From Smithella sp. ME-1 (GTDB taxonomy: Bacteria > Desulfobacterota > Syntrophia > Syntrophales > Smithellaceae), in assembly GCA_000495415.1 (NCBI GenBank), contig AWGX01000042.1:1-5876 (forward strand): a stretch of DNA of 5,876 nt, written 5' to 3'. The notes beneath the pieces are model-generated. The model saw only the letters and a program-made list of their open reading frames with translations. It was not told the origin of the DNA and made no database searches. Shown in pieces: positions 1 to 5,876 of this stretch (the first letter of the stretch is position 1; the number at the start of each line of letters is the position of its first letter). A program made the position numbers and the translations under genes.

Positions 1-1779
1 TTTCTCCGTATAATCGCTTAGATTTCCCATGACTGGAGATTTATCCGAATTTTCCACTTCTTCATGGAAGTCGTGGTCAGTTTTTATATAGTTGAAAGAT
101 GCCTGCTCATCACTGCTATTTTCTGACGGCGTTTGTCTTAACGGTGTAAGAATTTCAATTTTATTCACCATAAGATAACGCTGAATAACATTATGCAACT
201 CACGGACGTTCCCGGGCCAATCATATTTCTGAAGCGTCTCTAACACTTTACCCGGAACCGATACAACCTTTTTGCCGGGCGAATTCAGTCTGATAAAATG
301 TTCAACGAGCAGCGGTATATCTTCTTTACGTTGCCTCAATGGCGGAAGCTGTATAGGAATAATGTGAATTCTGTAAAAGAAGTCCTCGCGCATGAGGCCT
401 TTTTTAGTATATTCCATCAGATTTTTGTTCGTTGCTGCAATAATCCTGAAATCGGAGTGCTTCACAATGTTGCTGCCCACGGGCGAATATCCTCCCCCCT
501 CTATGGCACGCAAAAGTTTTGCCTGTATATTCAGCCCAAGCTCCCCGACCTCGTCCAGGAACAAAGTCCCTCCATTCGCTTTGTCGAGATATCCCTGTTT
601 ATCAGTGTTGGCGCCGGTGAATGCGCCTTTTTTATATCCAAAGAACTCACTTTCAATAAGATTTTCAGGTATGGCAGCACAGTTAACCGGGACAAAATTA
701 TTTTGTGAGCGATTCGAAAGCCGATGTATAGCTTTGGCCACAAGTTCCTTGCCGGTACCTGATTCTCCATAAATTATGACGTTGGCATTTGTCGCTGCCG
801 CATTGAGACTGCGTTCGTATATTTCCTGTATAGCCACACTCTTGCCAATAATATCACCGAAACGGTAGCGATCTTTGATTGAGGAACGCAGTGTGACATT
901 TTCCCTGCGCAGATAGGCAGTCTCTTCCTGCATTGATATTTCTTTGAGTTTGACCTCAGTAATATCACGCGCCGCGAGGAGTACTGTGGGGTTTCCTTTC
1001 CATTGAAAAAGATTTCCTTTACCCTCCACCCAAATCTGCTGGTTTTTGTTTTTCAGCCAGCGGGCATGGAAAAAACGCTCTTTAGACATGCCCTTTTCAA
1101 TGAAATCGAAAAATTCCTTAAAATACATTTCGAAGTCTTTGCTCACGAAATTCATTATAGTCTGGCCAATGATTTCCGTGGTATCGGAAAAGCCAATTAT
1201 GGAAGCAAAATTATTATTGGCAAATACAATTTTACCATTAGAAACCAGAGCAACTCCTTCGGTCATGCGTTCGGCAAAAGTCCGATAAAGAGCCTCGCTT
1301 TCTATAAGAGACTCCTGAGCTTCCTTGAAGCGACTAATATCAATGCCTATACCTAACAGGTAAGATTTTCCTTCTATTACGGCACTGGCACCGGTGAAAT
1401 AACAAGGTATACGCTTACCTTTTTTGGTAATTAATGTAGCTTCAGTAGAACCCTCCCCGCTGAGGAATGCTTCGTTGATAGCATTTTCAACGACTATGCG
1501 ATCATTCTCACTAAATAAATCTATGAGCTTTATTGCTCCTGCTTCCTCCGGGGTATATCCGCTGATTTTTTCCGCATTCTCATTCCAAATAAAGAGTTGG
1601 AAATTGTCATCGAGAGCATAAAATATTCCCGGCAAACTTCGGATGAGCAATTCTAAGAATTTGCTTACATATACATAATTCTGCTCGGTCTCATATTCTT
1701 GTGAAATCTTTAAGATTTGACCTATAGTCTTTACTTTCTTGCGGCTATCAAGAAGCTTTTTCTTCATTTTTGAAACCAT
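1..1779 (-). CDS. Sigma-54-dependent transcriptional activator with two PAS domains (partial, C-terminus beyond window edge)
   Basis: This reading frame stays open from 1779 to the window edge (593 codons seen). It encodes a bacterial enhancer-binding protein that uses ATP hydrolysis to open sigma-54 promoters. Residues about 41-155 and 161-280 look like two PAS sensor domains, each ending in a typical D-I-[ST] strand (147-149, 272-274). A short coiled-coil-like linker follows. The AAA+ domain runs from about 307 to 545: Walker A GESGTGKE (338-345), the sigma-54-contacting GAFTGA loop (385-390), Walker B with LFLDE (406-410), an arginine-rich REDFFYR segment, and the sensor-II motif WPGNVREL (521-528). 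The final residues (GNLSDYTEK) resemble the entry into a Fis-type helix-turn-helix, which lies outside the window. ATG at 1779 was chosen. An in-frame ATG at 1767 is equally possible because neither has a clear Shine-Dalgarno sequence, which suggests weak translation. The effector is unknown. The likely target is the sigma-54 promoter of the GRE gene in this window. Confidence 0.93.
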   Translation of the reverse strand, partial: MVSKMKKKLLDSRKKVKTIGQILKISQEYETEQNYVYVSKFLELLIRSLPGIFYALDDNFQLFIWNENAEKISGYTPEEAGAIKLIDLFSENDRIVVENAINEAFLSGEGSTEATLITKKGKRIPCYFTGASAVIEGKSYLLGIGIDISRFKEAQESLIESEALYRTFAERMTEGVALVSNGKIVFANNNFASIIGFSDTTEIIGQTIMNFVSKDFEMYFKEFFDFIEKGMSKERFFHARWLKNKNQQIWVEGKGNLFQWKGNPTVLLAARDITEVKLKEISMQEETAYLRRENVTLRSSIKDRYRFGDIIGKSVAIQEIYERSLNAAATNANVIIYGESGTGKELVAKAIHRLSNRSQNNFVPVNCAAIPENLIESEFFGYKKGAFTGANTDKQGYLDKANGGTLFLDEVGELGLNIQAKLLRAIEGGGYSPVGSNIVKHSDFRIIAATNKNLMEYTKKGLMREDFFYRIHIIPIQLPPLRQRKEDIPLLVEHFIRLNSPGKKVVSVPGKVLETLQKYDWPGNVRELHNVIQRYLMVNKIEILTPLRQTPSENSSDEQASFNYIKTDHDFHEEVENSDKSPVMGNLSDYTEK

Positions 1780-1801
1780 AAACAACCATGAATTTTTCCG
1801 A

Positions 1802-1820
1802 GCAATAATATTTATATTGC
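1802..1820. repeat. Short inverted repeat GCAATA-N7-TATTGC upstream of regulator
   Basis: Two perfect 6-base arms (1802-1807 and 1815-1820) flank a 7-base AT-only centre. The repeat lies 22 bases upstream of the chosen regulator start. It could be an autoregulatory operator or a small hairpin in the regulator's leader. Chance occurrence in AT-rich DNA is also plausible. Confidence 0.35.
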
Positions 1821-1975
1821 CGATATTTATGCCATATAACAAATGTCACTTGTTCATGAAACCAGAAATGAATACTCAGATCAGCCAAAAAGGTGAATTT
1901 GACACACAATTCAGGCAATTAAAGAATAAGGGTTCCCCCAAATACTCATATCTTTACTTCCAGTTTCATGGCGCT

Positions 1976-2021
1976 TTTCCCTTGAGCTTAAATTTGCCGG
2001 GACAAACTTATAAAAGGGAAA
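1976..2021 (-). other. Two-part RNA hairpin downstream of the activase stop
   Basis: Read on the minus strand, the outer arms UUUCCCUU and AAGGGAAA (8 pairs) enclose an internal loop (3 and 5 bases). An inner stem UAAGUUUG/CAAAUUUA (8 pairs, one G-U) carries a 6-base loop, UCCCGG. The single imperfect pair is G-U in the minus-strand RNA but A-C in the plus-strand RNA, so the structure fits better in the transcript of the three genes. It starts about 27 bases after the activase stop. No U-run follows it on the minus strand, so it looks more like a 3'-end stabilising or processing element than a standard intrinsic terminator. Confidence 0.5.
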
Positions 2022-2048
2022 TTTCTTTTTCACACTTTTTATTATAAG

Positions 2049-3005
2049 CTATGCTTTGCCAAAAATCACGTAGTCTGAAAATGATTTAAAATGATCTTTC
2101 CATTTTTCCAATTCTTCATCAGTGAAATCTCTTATCTTCGCATAAGCACTGCCATCATAGCCGAGACTACAATACTTATGCTCACCCCACCTGTGTAAAG
2201 GCAGGAAGTAAACTTTTTTAGCCTGAACTTGTTTGCCTATCTCAACTATTTTATCAGCCATATCAAGATCATCATTAAATCCGGGAACCAGCGGAACTCT
2301 AAGCCAAATATTAGTTTTACCGGCCAATTTATTTAGATTCTCTAAAATTACTTCATTCTTAACACCCAAAACCTCTTGATGCCTTTTCGAATCCAGATGC
2401 TTAATGTCATAGAGAAGCAAATCAACGTCTTTCGTCACCTTTTTTACTATATTCCACTTGGCATAACCTGTAGTATCAAGCGCTGTATGAACTCCGTTTT
2501 TTTTCAACTCTCCAAAAACCTCGGCAACGAATTCGGGCTGCATTAACGGTTCTCCTCCGGAAATCGTTACTCCGCCACCGGTATTATCATAAAAAGGCTT
2601 ATCCTTCATTAATTCGCCGACAGCTTCCTTTACGGTTACTCTTATGCCCATTCCGGTTATCGCTTTATAATTGCAGGCATCTACACAATCCAAACAATGA
2701 TTGCATTTGGAATAATCAAGAACGATCTGATGATTCTCGTCATGCGACAGGGCTCCGGTTTTGCAGACCTTAAGACACTCTCCGCAACCGCGACACTTAT
2801 CCTGAACCGCCTTAATCTGGTAAGACGGATATATTGATTCAGGATTTGAGCACCACGGACAGTGAAGAGGACATCCTTTTACAAACATAGTTGTTCGTAG
2901 TCCCGGTCCGTCCTGAATACTGAATTGCTGGAAATTAAAAACTATGCCTGTAGTTTCGCCGCTTTCTTTAAGCGTTTTATCTTTTAATTTGATATCAACT
3001 TTCAT
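2049..3005 (-). CDS. Glycyl radical enzyme activating protein (radical SAM, with two ferredoxin-like clusters)
   Basis: This 318-residue protein is a radical-SAM activase. It reductively cleaves S-adenosylmethionine and abstracts a hydrogen from the partner enzyme's glycine to create the stable glycyl radical. The leader motif FSIQDGPGLRTT (28-39) precedes the cluster-binding CxxxCxxC (Cys45, Cys49, Cys52, followed by SNPES). An inserted domain holds two C-x2-C-x2-C-x3-C motifs (Cys71/74/77/81 and Cys101/104/107/111), which should bind two extra [4Fe-4S] clusters. SGGEP (149-153) is the SAM-binding strand. This build is known from activases of 4-hydroxyphenylacetate decarboxylase, benzylsuccinate synthase and glycerol/choline-type GREs; pyruvate formate-lyase activase lacks the insert. 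The start at 3005 follows a weak GGATGG (3016-3021) at 10-base spacing. An in-frame stop just upstream excludes a much longer N-terminus. Its partner is the GRE upstream, 174 bases away across a terminator. Confidence 0.95.
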   Translation of the reverse strand: MKVDIKLKDKTLKESGETTGIVFNFQQFSIQDGPGLRTTMFVKGCPLHCPWCSNPESIYPSYQIKAVQDKCRGCGECLKVCKTGALSHDENHQIVLDYSKCNHCLDCVDACNYKAITGMGIRVTVKEAVGELMKDKPFYDNTGGGVTISGGEPLMQPEFVAEVFGELKKNGVHTALDTTGYAKWNIVKKVTKDVDLLLYDIKHLDSKRHQEVLGVKNEVILENLNKLAGKTNIWLRVPLVPGFNDDLDMADKIVEIGKQVQAKKVYFLPLHRWGEHKYCSLGYDGSAYAKIRDFTDEELEKWKDHFKSFSDYVIFGKA

Positions 3006-3127
3006 AAAAGTTTAACCATCCATTTTTTTATTAATTCATTTATTCTACACAATATTTAGATTTGGTTATTTTCTAATTTGAATTAATTTTAATTTCTTTA
3101 CAAGTATGTTCATAATTTTACAAGCAT
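3006..3127. other. AT-rich leader of the activase gene with an 8-base direct repeat
   Basis: About 120 bases of very AT-rich DNA lie between the GRE terminator and the activase start. TTTACAAG occurs twice on the plus strand (3097-3104 and 3117-3124), exactly 20 bases apart, about two helical turns. I could not assign a convincing -35/-10 pair or a sigma-54 site on the minus strand. The only minus-strand open frame is about 15 codons with no ribosome binding site, so no small subunit is encoded here. Confidence 0.4.
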
Positions 3128-3155
3128 AAAAAAAGGGGATATATAAATATCCCCT
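3128..3155 (-). terminator. Intrinsic terminator after the GRE gene
   Basis: On the minus strand, GGGGATAT and ATATCCCC (arms 3147-3154 and 3135-3142) form a perfect 8-pair stem. A flanking A-T pair extends it, and it closes a 4-base loop. It is followed directly by seven T residues (complement of 3128-3134). It begins about 25 bases after the GRE stop. The plus strand also has a T-rich run after the stem, so the element may work in both directions, but no plus-strand gene needs it. Its placement inside the GRE-activase pair suggests that the activase receives only read-through transcripts or has its own promoter. Confidence 0.85.
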
Positions 3156-3179
3156 CTTTTTCTGGTTCAACTCATTTTT

Positions 3180-5579
3180 CTAGCAACTAAAAGACTGTTC
3201 TGTTCTCTTGATAATTTCATCCTGAATCTTGTTGTCCAGATCAATAAAGTACGCGGAATATCCGGCAACTCTGACGATCAAGCTTTCATATTTTTCAGGT
3301 TTCTTCTTGGCATCCAATAGAGTCGCCTTGCTTACGCAATTAAACTGAACATGATGCAATCCAAGATCACGTACGGTCTTCAGGTATCCTCTCATAAGTT
3401 CATAGTTTTCCGGATCAAAGAATACCGGCATAAATTTCTGATTCAGAAGCATGTTACCGGTCTTAAGAGGATCAACCTTGGCAACTGATCTTATTGTAGC
3501 GGTCGGTCCGCTGATGTCTCTACCCTGAACAGGTGATATTGTTCCATCATGGAAAGGTTCATTTGACCTTCTTCCATCAAATGTTGCCGGACACAGCATA
3601 CCTGCGTTGATAGGTCCGGAAGCTGTTGTACCATCGATAAGATATGGTTTGCCGTAAATATCAAGAGACTTATCGCACTGCCCTTTAACATATACCATTA
3701 TATCTCTGGCAAACTTATCGACATAGTCTTTATCATTACCGAACTTCGGAACTTCCTGTTCAATCATCTGATAGACTTTCTCGTATTCACCCGCATAATC
3801 ATTATTTGCCGCATTGAGGAAAGTCTCCAATGTTACTTTCTTCTTCTCAAATACCAGCATCTTGATTGCGGCAAGAGCATCGGCGGTATTATTGCATCCA
3901 AAGACCAGGTGGTGACGCAGTCCCAGATACTCCCAATCCCTCATATCGCAACCTTTTTCAATGTTGCCGTCCAGAATTGCCGACAAGAATGGGCGGGGAA
4001 CATATTTCTTCTGAAGAGCATCCGCCAGGCTTGATAATTGAGTTAATACCATTACAGCGTAATCCACCTGTTTACAGAAAGCATCCCATATATCATCGAT
4101 TGATTTCATTGAAGATAACGGAGGTGTTTCAATACCCATTTGCATACCCATTATCTTGCCTCCATCCATGGCCATGTTCAGACACATAGGAAGAATCAAA
4201 GCTCCGGAATGCCCGGCACGATAGTGGATATTTTTGCCTGGAATAATCGGCTGCATGCAATTGTTTATACCATATGCTCTGGCATCCTCTACGGAAGCGC
4301 CGATTCCCATAAGTCTCGGTATATTAACCTTGTCATTGAACATAGCCGGCTGAGAACAACCGGTGCGGACACACTTGAAGACAGCGTTAAAAAGTTCATC
4401 AGGTGTTTTGTCGTGCATGCGCACTGCTATTTGCGGAGCAACTGTCTGCAATTCGCCGGTAACTTCCAAAGCTATATACGTAATTTCATTTGTAATATCA
4501 TCACCAAATTCATCAACGCCACTCAATGTCATCGTTTGCCAGCCCAATCCGCCGCCGCCGTTGTTTACCCACGCTGGAGGCTGAACATATCCGCCTTCCT
4601 GCATCTTGACCCATACAGACTCGACTAATTCCTTAGCAGCTTCTCTTGTAATAGTACCGTTCTTTATGTCATTCTCATAAAACGGATACAATACCTTATC
4701 AAAGCGAATGCCGTTTCCTACCTGAGGAACGTCAATGTAGTTCACCATATAGTTTATAAAAATAAAGCACTGGATAGCCTCGTACAGATTTCTTGCAGGT
4801 TCTGCCGGTACGCGATTACATACTTCAATCATCCTATCGAGTTCTTTTAATCTCTTGGGATCTTTAATCTTCTTCTTTTCGCCTTCGAGAAGCTGAGCAT
4901 ATCTCTTGCCCCATCTGGCCATTGCCTCGCAGGATATTTTCATTGCGCGCAGTTCATCGAGCATATCCATGCGTTTCTCGACCTGAATGGAGATATCATT
5001 TATAACTTCACTCATTCTCTTGTCGATTTCCGCGATTATTCCGTTCATGCCTACTTTCATGACCTTCTCGAAATCAGGCGTGCACATTTCCCACTGCCAT
5101 GTAAACCCTGCTGATGGTAACTCTCCAACCTTCCATGGAATCCAGCTGGGAACATAATCTCTTTCACGGCCCTGAATACTGCAATTTTCCCAATACTTGA
5201 ACTGCTCAGCGATTTCCTTCATCCCCGCTTCATCAAGCATTGAGGAATAGTCGGGAAGTTTGCCGAAAGTCTTGGACAACCATCTCCAATAAAGCTCCAG
5301 ATAAACCGGTACGCTTGCTTCATCACTGGCGAAGCATCCCACCAGAAGTTCGTTCGGTCTCGTGAAAAGTGTCATGGTATCCAGATATTCCGCCAAACCT
5401 TTAGCTCTTCTTAATGCAATAAATTCACCTTCTGTTTCCTTGTAGACTTTGGTCATAACCCTGGAACGCTCCAGGCAAATCTTCATTCCAGACTTAACGG
5501 CTCTCATGTCCGATACACGGCCAAGGGCCTTGATATGTGTTTCGTCTCTTAATACTTTATTTCTTGTCGTAGGTGCCAT
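3180..5579 (-). CDS. Glycyl radical enzyme of the pyruvate formate-lyase superfamily, uncharacterised subfamily (CMQP active site)
   Basis: This 799-residue cytosolic enzyme has the full PFL-type barrel (to about residue 640) and the C-terminal glycine radical domain (about 660-799). The radical loop RVAGYSAYF puts the radical on Gly773, 26 residues from the C-terminus, followed by QDEIIKRTEQ as in GRE dehydratases and decarboxylases. The thiyl-radical residue is Cys441 in NNCMQP. The usual motif of dehydratases, decarboxylases and lyases is GCVEP, so the general-base Glu is Gln443 here. PFL has CCVSP. A Gly-rich loop NNGGGGLGW (339-347) precedes the conserved TLSGVDEFG-type strand. The conserved FDGRR...ISPVQG...GPTA block (about 665-700) is intact. 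Length matches glycerol dehydratase-like GREs (about 790) and is shorter than benzylsuccinate synthase or arylacetate decarboxylases (about 850-900). The start at 5579 has a strong Shine-Dalgarno sequence. The reaction is not predictable. GRE identity is certain; the subfamily is not. Confidence 0.95.
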   Translation of the reverse strand: MAPTTRNKVLRDETHIKALGRVSDMRAVKSGMKICLERSRVMTKVYKETEGEFIALRRAKGLAEYLDTMTLFTRPNELLVGCFASDEASVPVYLELYWRWLSKTFGKLPDYSSMLDEAGMKEIAEQFKYWENCSIQGRERDYVPSWIPWKVGELPSAGFTWQWEMCTPDFEKVMKVGMNGIIAEIDKRMSEVINDISIQVEKRMDMLDELRAMKISCEAMARWGKRYAQLLEGEKKKIKDPKRLKELDRMIEVCNRVPAEPARNLYEAIQCFIFINYMVNYIDVPQVGNGIRFDKVLYPFYENDIKNGTITREAAKELVESVWVKMQEGGYVQPPAWVNNGGGGLGWQTMTLSGVDEFGDDITNEITYIALEVTGELQTVAPQIAVRMHDKTPDELFNAVFKCVRTGCSQPAMFNDKVNIPRLMGIGASVEDARAYGINNCMQPIIPGKNIHYRAGHSGALILPMCLNMAMDGGKIMGMQMGIETPPLSSMKSIDDIWDAFCKQVDYAVMVLTQLSSLADALQKKYVPRPFLSAILDGNIEKGCDMRDWEYLGLRHHLVFGCNNTADALAAIKMLVFEKKKVTLETFLNAANNDYAGEYEKVYQMIEQEVPKFGNDKDYVDKFARDIMVYVKGQCDKSLDIYGKPYLIDGTTASGPINAGMLCPATFDGRRSNEPFHDGTISPVQGRDISGPTATIRSVAKVDPLKTGNMLLNQKFMPVFFDPENYELMRGYLKTVRDLGLHHVQFNCVSKATLLDAKKKPEKYESLIVRVAGYSAYFIDLDNKIQDEIIKRTEQSFSC

Positions 5580-5756
5580 ACTGATAAAACCTCCTTTATT
5601 GCTAAAAATTTTTTATTTTAATTTAAATATTTACCATTTATACACTTGTTAAAAGTCAGAATTCATCAATTTACTTTTTATATTTTCCTTTTATTCGATG
5701 ATTTCAAAAACTTTATCCAACATTAGCTTAGTAATTTGTGACTGTCGTTCTAACTA
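5580..5756 (-). other. Predicted 5' leader of the GRE transcript
   Basis: About 175 bases separate the predicted sigma-54 start point from the GRE start codon. The proximal part (roughly 5600-5640) is almost entirely A and T. I found no recognisable riboswitch core, T-box or terminator in it, and only very short open frames such as a 5-codon one. The length is more than translation initiation needs, so it may have a regulatory or stabilising role. Confidence 0.45.
5589..5597 (-). promoter_or_regulatory. Strong ribosome binding site of the GRE gene
   Basis: The minus strand reads AAAGGAGGT, ending 9 bases before ATG at 5579. This is a near-perfect complement to the 16S rRNA 3' end and fixes the start codon. 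It contrasts with the weak sites of the activase and regulator, and fits much higher synthesis of the GRE than of its activase. Confidence 0.9.
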
Positions 5757-5765
5757 TAAATAGTT
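5752..5765. repeat. 14-base palindrome AACTAT-AA-ATAGTT at the predicted transcription start
   Basis: Perfect 6-base arms with a 2-base centre lie immediately downstream of the -12 element and cover the predicted +1 of the sigma-54 promoter. It could be an operator for a repressor or promoter-melting DNA with no other role. No known regulator site was recognised. Confidence 0.35.
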
Positions 5766-5766
5766 C

Positions 5767-5782
5767 TGCAAGAAAAATGCCA
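5767..5782 (-). promoter_or_regulatory. Sigma-54 (-24/-12) promoter of the GRE gene
   Basis: The minus strand reads TGGCATTTTTCTTGCA. The consensus is TGGCAC-N5-TTGCA, so only one base (T for C) departs from it, and the invariant GG and GC doublets have the exact 10-base spacing. Transcription should start near 5754-5757, pointing into the GRE gene. Such promoters are silent without an AAA+ activator, and one is encoded at the left end of this window on the same strand. Confidence 0.85.
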
Positions 5783-5789
5783 AAGGCAT
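5777..5789. repeat. Inverted repeat ATGCC-AAA-GGCAT overlapping the -24 element
   Basis: Perfect 5-base arms (5777-5781, 5785-5789) are centred beside the GG of the -24 box. A protein bound here would compete with sigma-54 RNA polymerase. It may also be a chance result of the TGGCAT element itself. Confidence 0.3.
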
Positions 5790-5806
5790 ATCCTCCCAAT
5801 TAGCTG

Positions 5807-5868
5807 ATGTTTAACATTTTTTAAGATCATTTAAATAAAATCCAAAAACAGCGTCCTTTTTATGGGAC
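5807..5868. promoter_or_regulatory. Candidate upstream activator region for the sigma-54 promoter
   Basis: Two short dyads lie upstream of the promoter: ATGTT-T-AACAT (5807-5817, about -56) and GTCC-N8-GGAC (5853-5868, about -105 from the predicted start). Sigma-54 activators usually bind dyads 70-150 bases upstream, so the distal dyad is at a suitable position. The arms are short and the window ends 8 bases further on, so more sites may lie outside it. Confidence 0.3.
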
Positions 5869-5876
5869 ATATTTGA

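Larger units (their letters stand above)
1780..2048. other. Spacer between activase and regulator genes
   Basis: This spacer of 269 bases separates the activase stop from the regulator start. I see no credible gene in it. The plus-strand open frame crossing it has no family resemblance, no ribosome binding site and low-complexity composition. The spacer holds a two-part hairpin near the activase stop and a short inverted repeat just ahead of the regulator; both are listed separately. No convincing sigma-70 promoter could be assigned, so the regulator may be transcribed from an unrecognised promoter here or by read-through from the activase. Confidence 0.6.

Noticed and set aside
298..968. Open frames on both strands inside the regulator region
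   Set aside because: They are shadows of the continuous minus-strand regulator frame, which carries all the AAA+ motifs without interruption.
1748..1789. 13-codon minus-strand frame starting at 1789 that overlaps the regulator start out of frame
   Set aside because: It has no Shine-Dalgarno sequence and no evidence of translational coupling; it is probably chance.
1818..1834. Sigma-54-like TGGCAT...GGCA on the minus strand ahead of the regulator
   Set aside because: The GG-to-GC spacing is one base too long (11 instead of 10) and the -12 element reads CGGCA rather than TTGCA. Sigma-54 promoters rarely tolerate the spacing change.
1931..1942. GGGTTCCCCC as a possible terminator stem after the activase
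   Set aside because: It gives only three to four pairs with a minimal loop and no T-run, which is too weak to call.
1739..2047. Plus-strand 102-codon open frame across the regulator-activase spacer
   Set aside because: It overlaps the regulator's N-terminal coding region antisense, has no ribosome binding site or recognisable domain, and has low-complexity hydrophobic composition typical of AT-rich spacer.
3063..3110. Minus-strand frame of about 15 codons between the GRE and the activase
   Set aside because: It is far too short for a GRE small subunit, has no cysteines and no ribosome binding site.
3866..4628. Overlapping plus-strand frames inside the GRE gene
   Set aside because: They are antisense shadows of the GRE coding sequence, with no family resemblance or start signals.

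Overview
The window comes from an obligate or facultative anaerobe. It carries an oxygen-sensitive glycyl radical enzyme (GRE), its radical-SAM activase, and a sigma-54-dependent regulator. All three genes are on the minus strand, and the transcriptional order is GRE, activase, regulator. Base composition is moderately AT-rich with strongly AT-rich spacers. The GRE has a textbook AAAGGAGGT ribosome binding site, which fits Clostridia/Firmicutes or a deltaproteobacterium-like anaerobe. The sequence alone does not settle the phylum.

Layout, reading right to left. At 5580-5876 there is a control region: a near-perfect sigma-54 -24/-12 promoter (TGGCATTTTTCTTGCA), several short dyads, and a predicted leader of about 175 nt that is very AT-rich near the gene. 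At 3180-5579 is a 799-residue GRE with an intact C-terminal glycyl radical loop and an unusual active-site cysteine motif, Cys-Met-Gln-Pro. At 3128-3155 a strong intrinsic terminator stands between the GRE and its activase. At 2049-3005 is a 318-residue GRE activase with the radical-SAM cluster plus two ferredoxin-type 4Cys motifs. The spacer at 1780-2048 carries a two-part RNA hairpin just after the activase stop. At 1-1779 is a PAS-PAS-AAA+ sigma-54 activator, cut by the window edge just before its expected DNA-binding domain.

The inferred logic is as follows. The regulator senses a small molecule or redox cue through its PAS domains and activates the sigma-54 promoter in front of the GRE. 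The GRE is made in large amounts. The activase is made at a lower level because of the terminator, and it installs the glycyl radical. The substrate is not known. The GRE lacks the Glu two residues after the catalytic Cys (GCVEP type) that GRE dehydratases, decarboxylases and C-N/C-S lyases share. It also lacks PFL's double Cys, and no small-subunit gene is present. It is therefore best treated as an uncharacterised GRE subfamily, and that is the most interesting aspect of the window.
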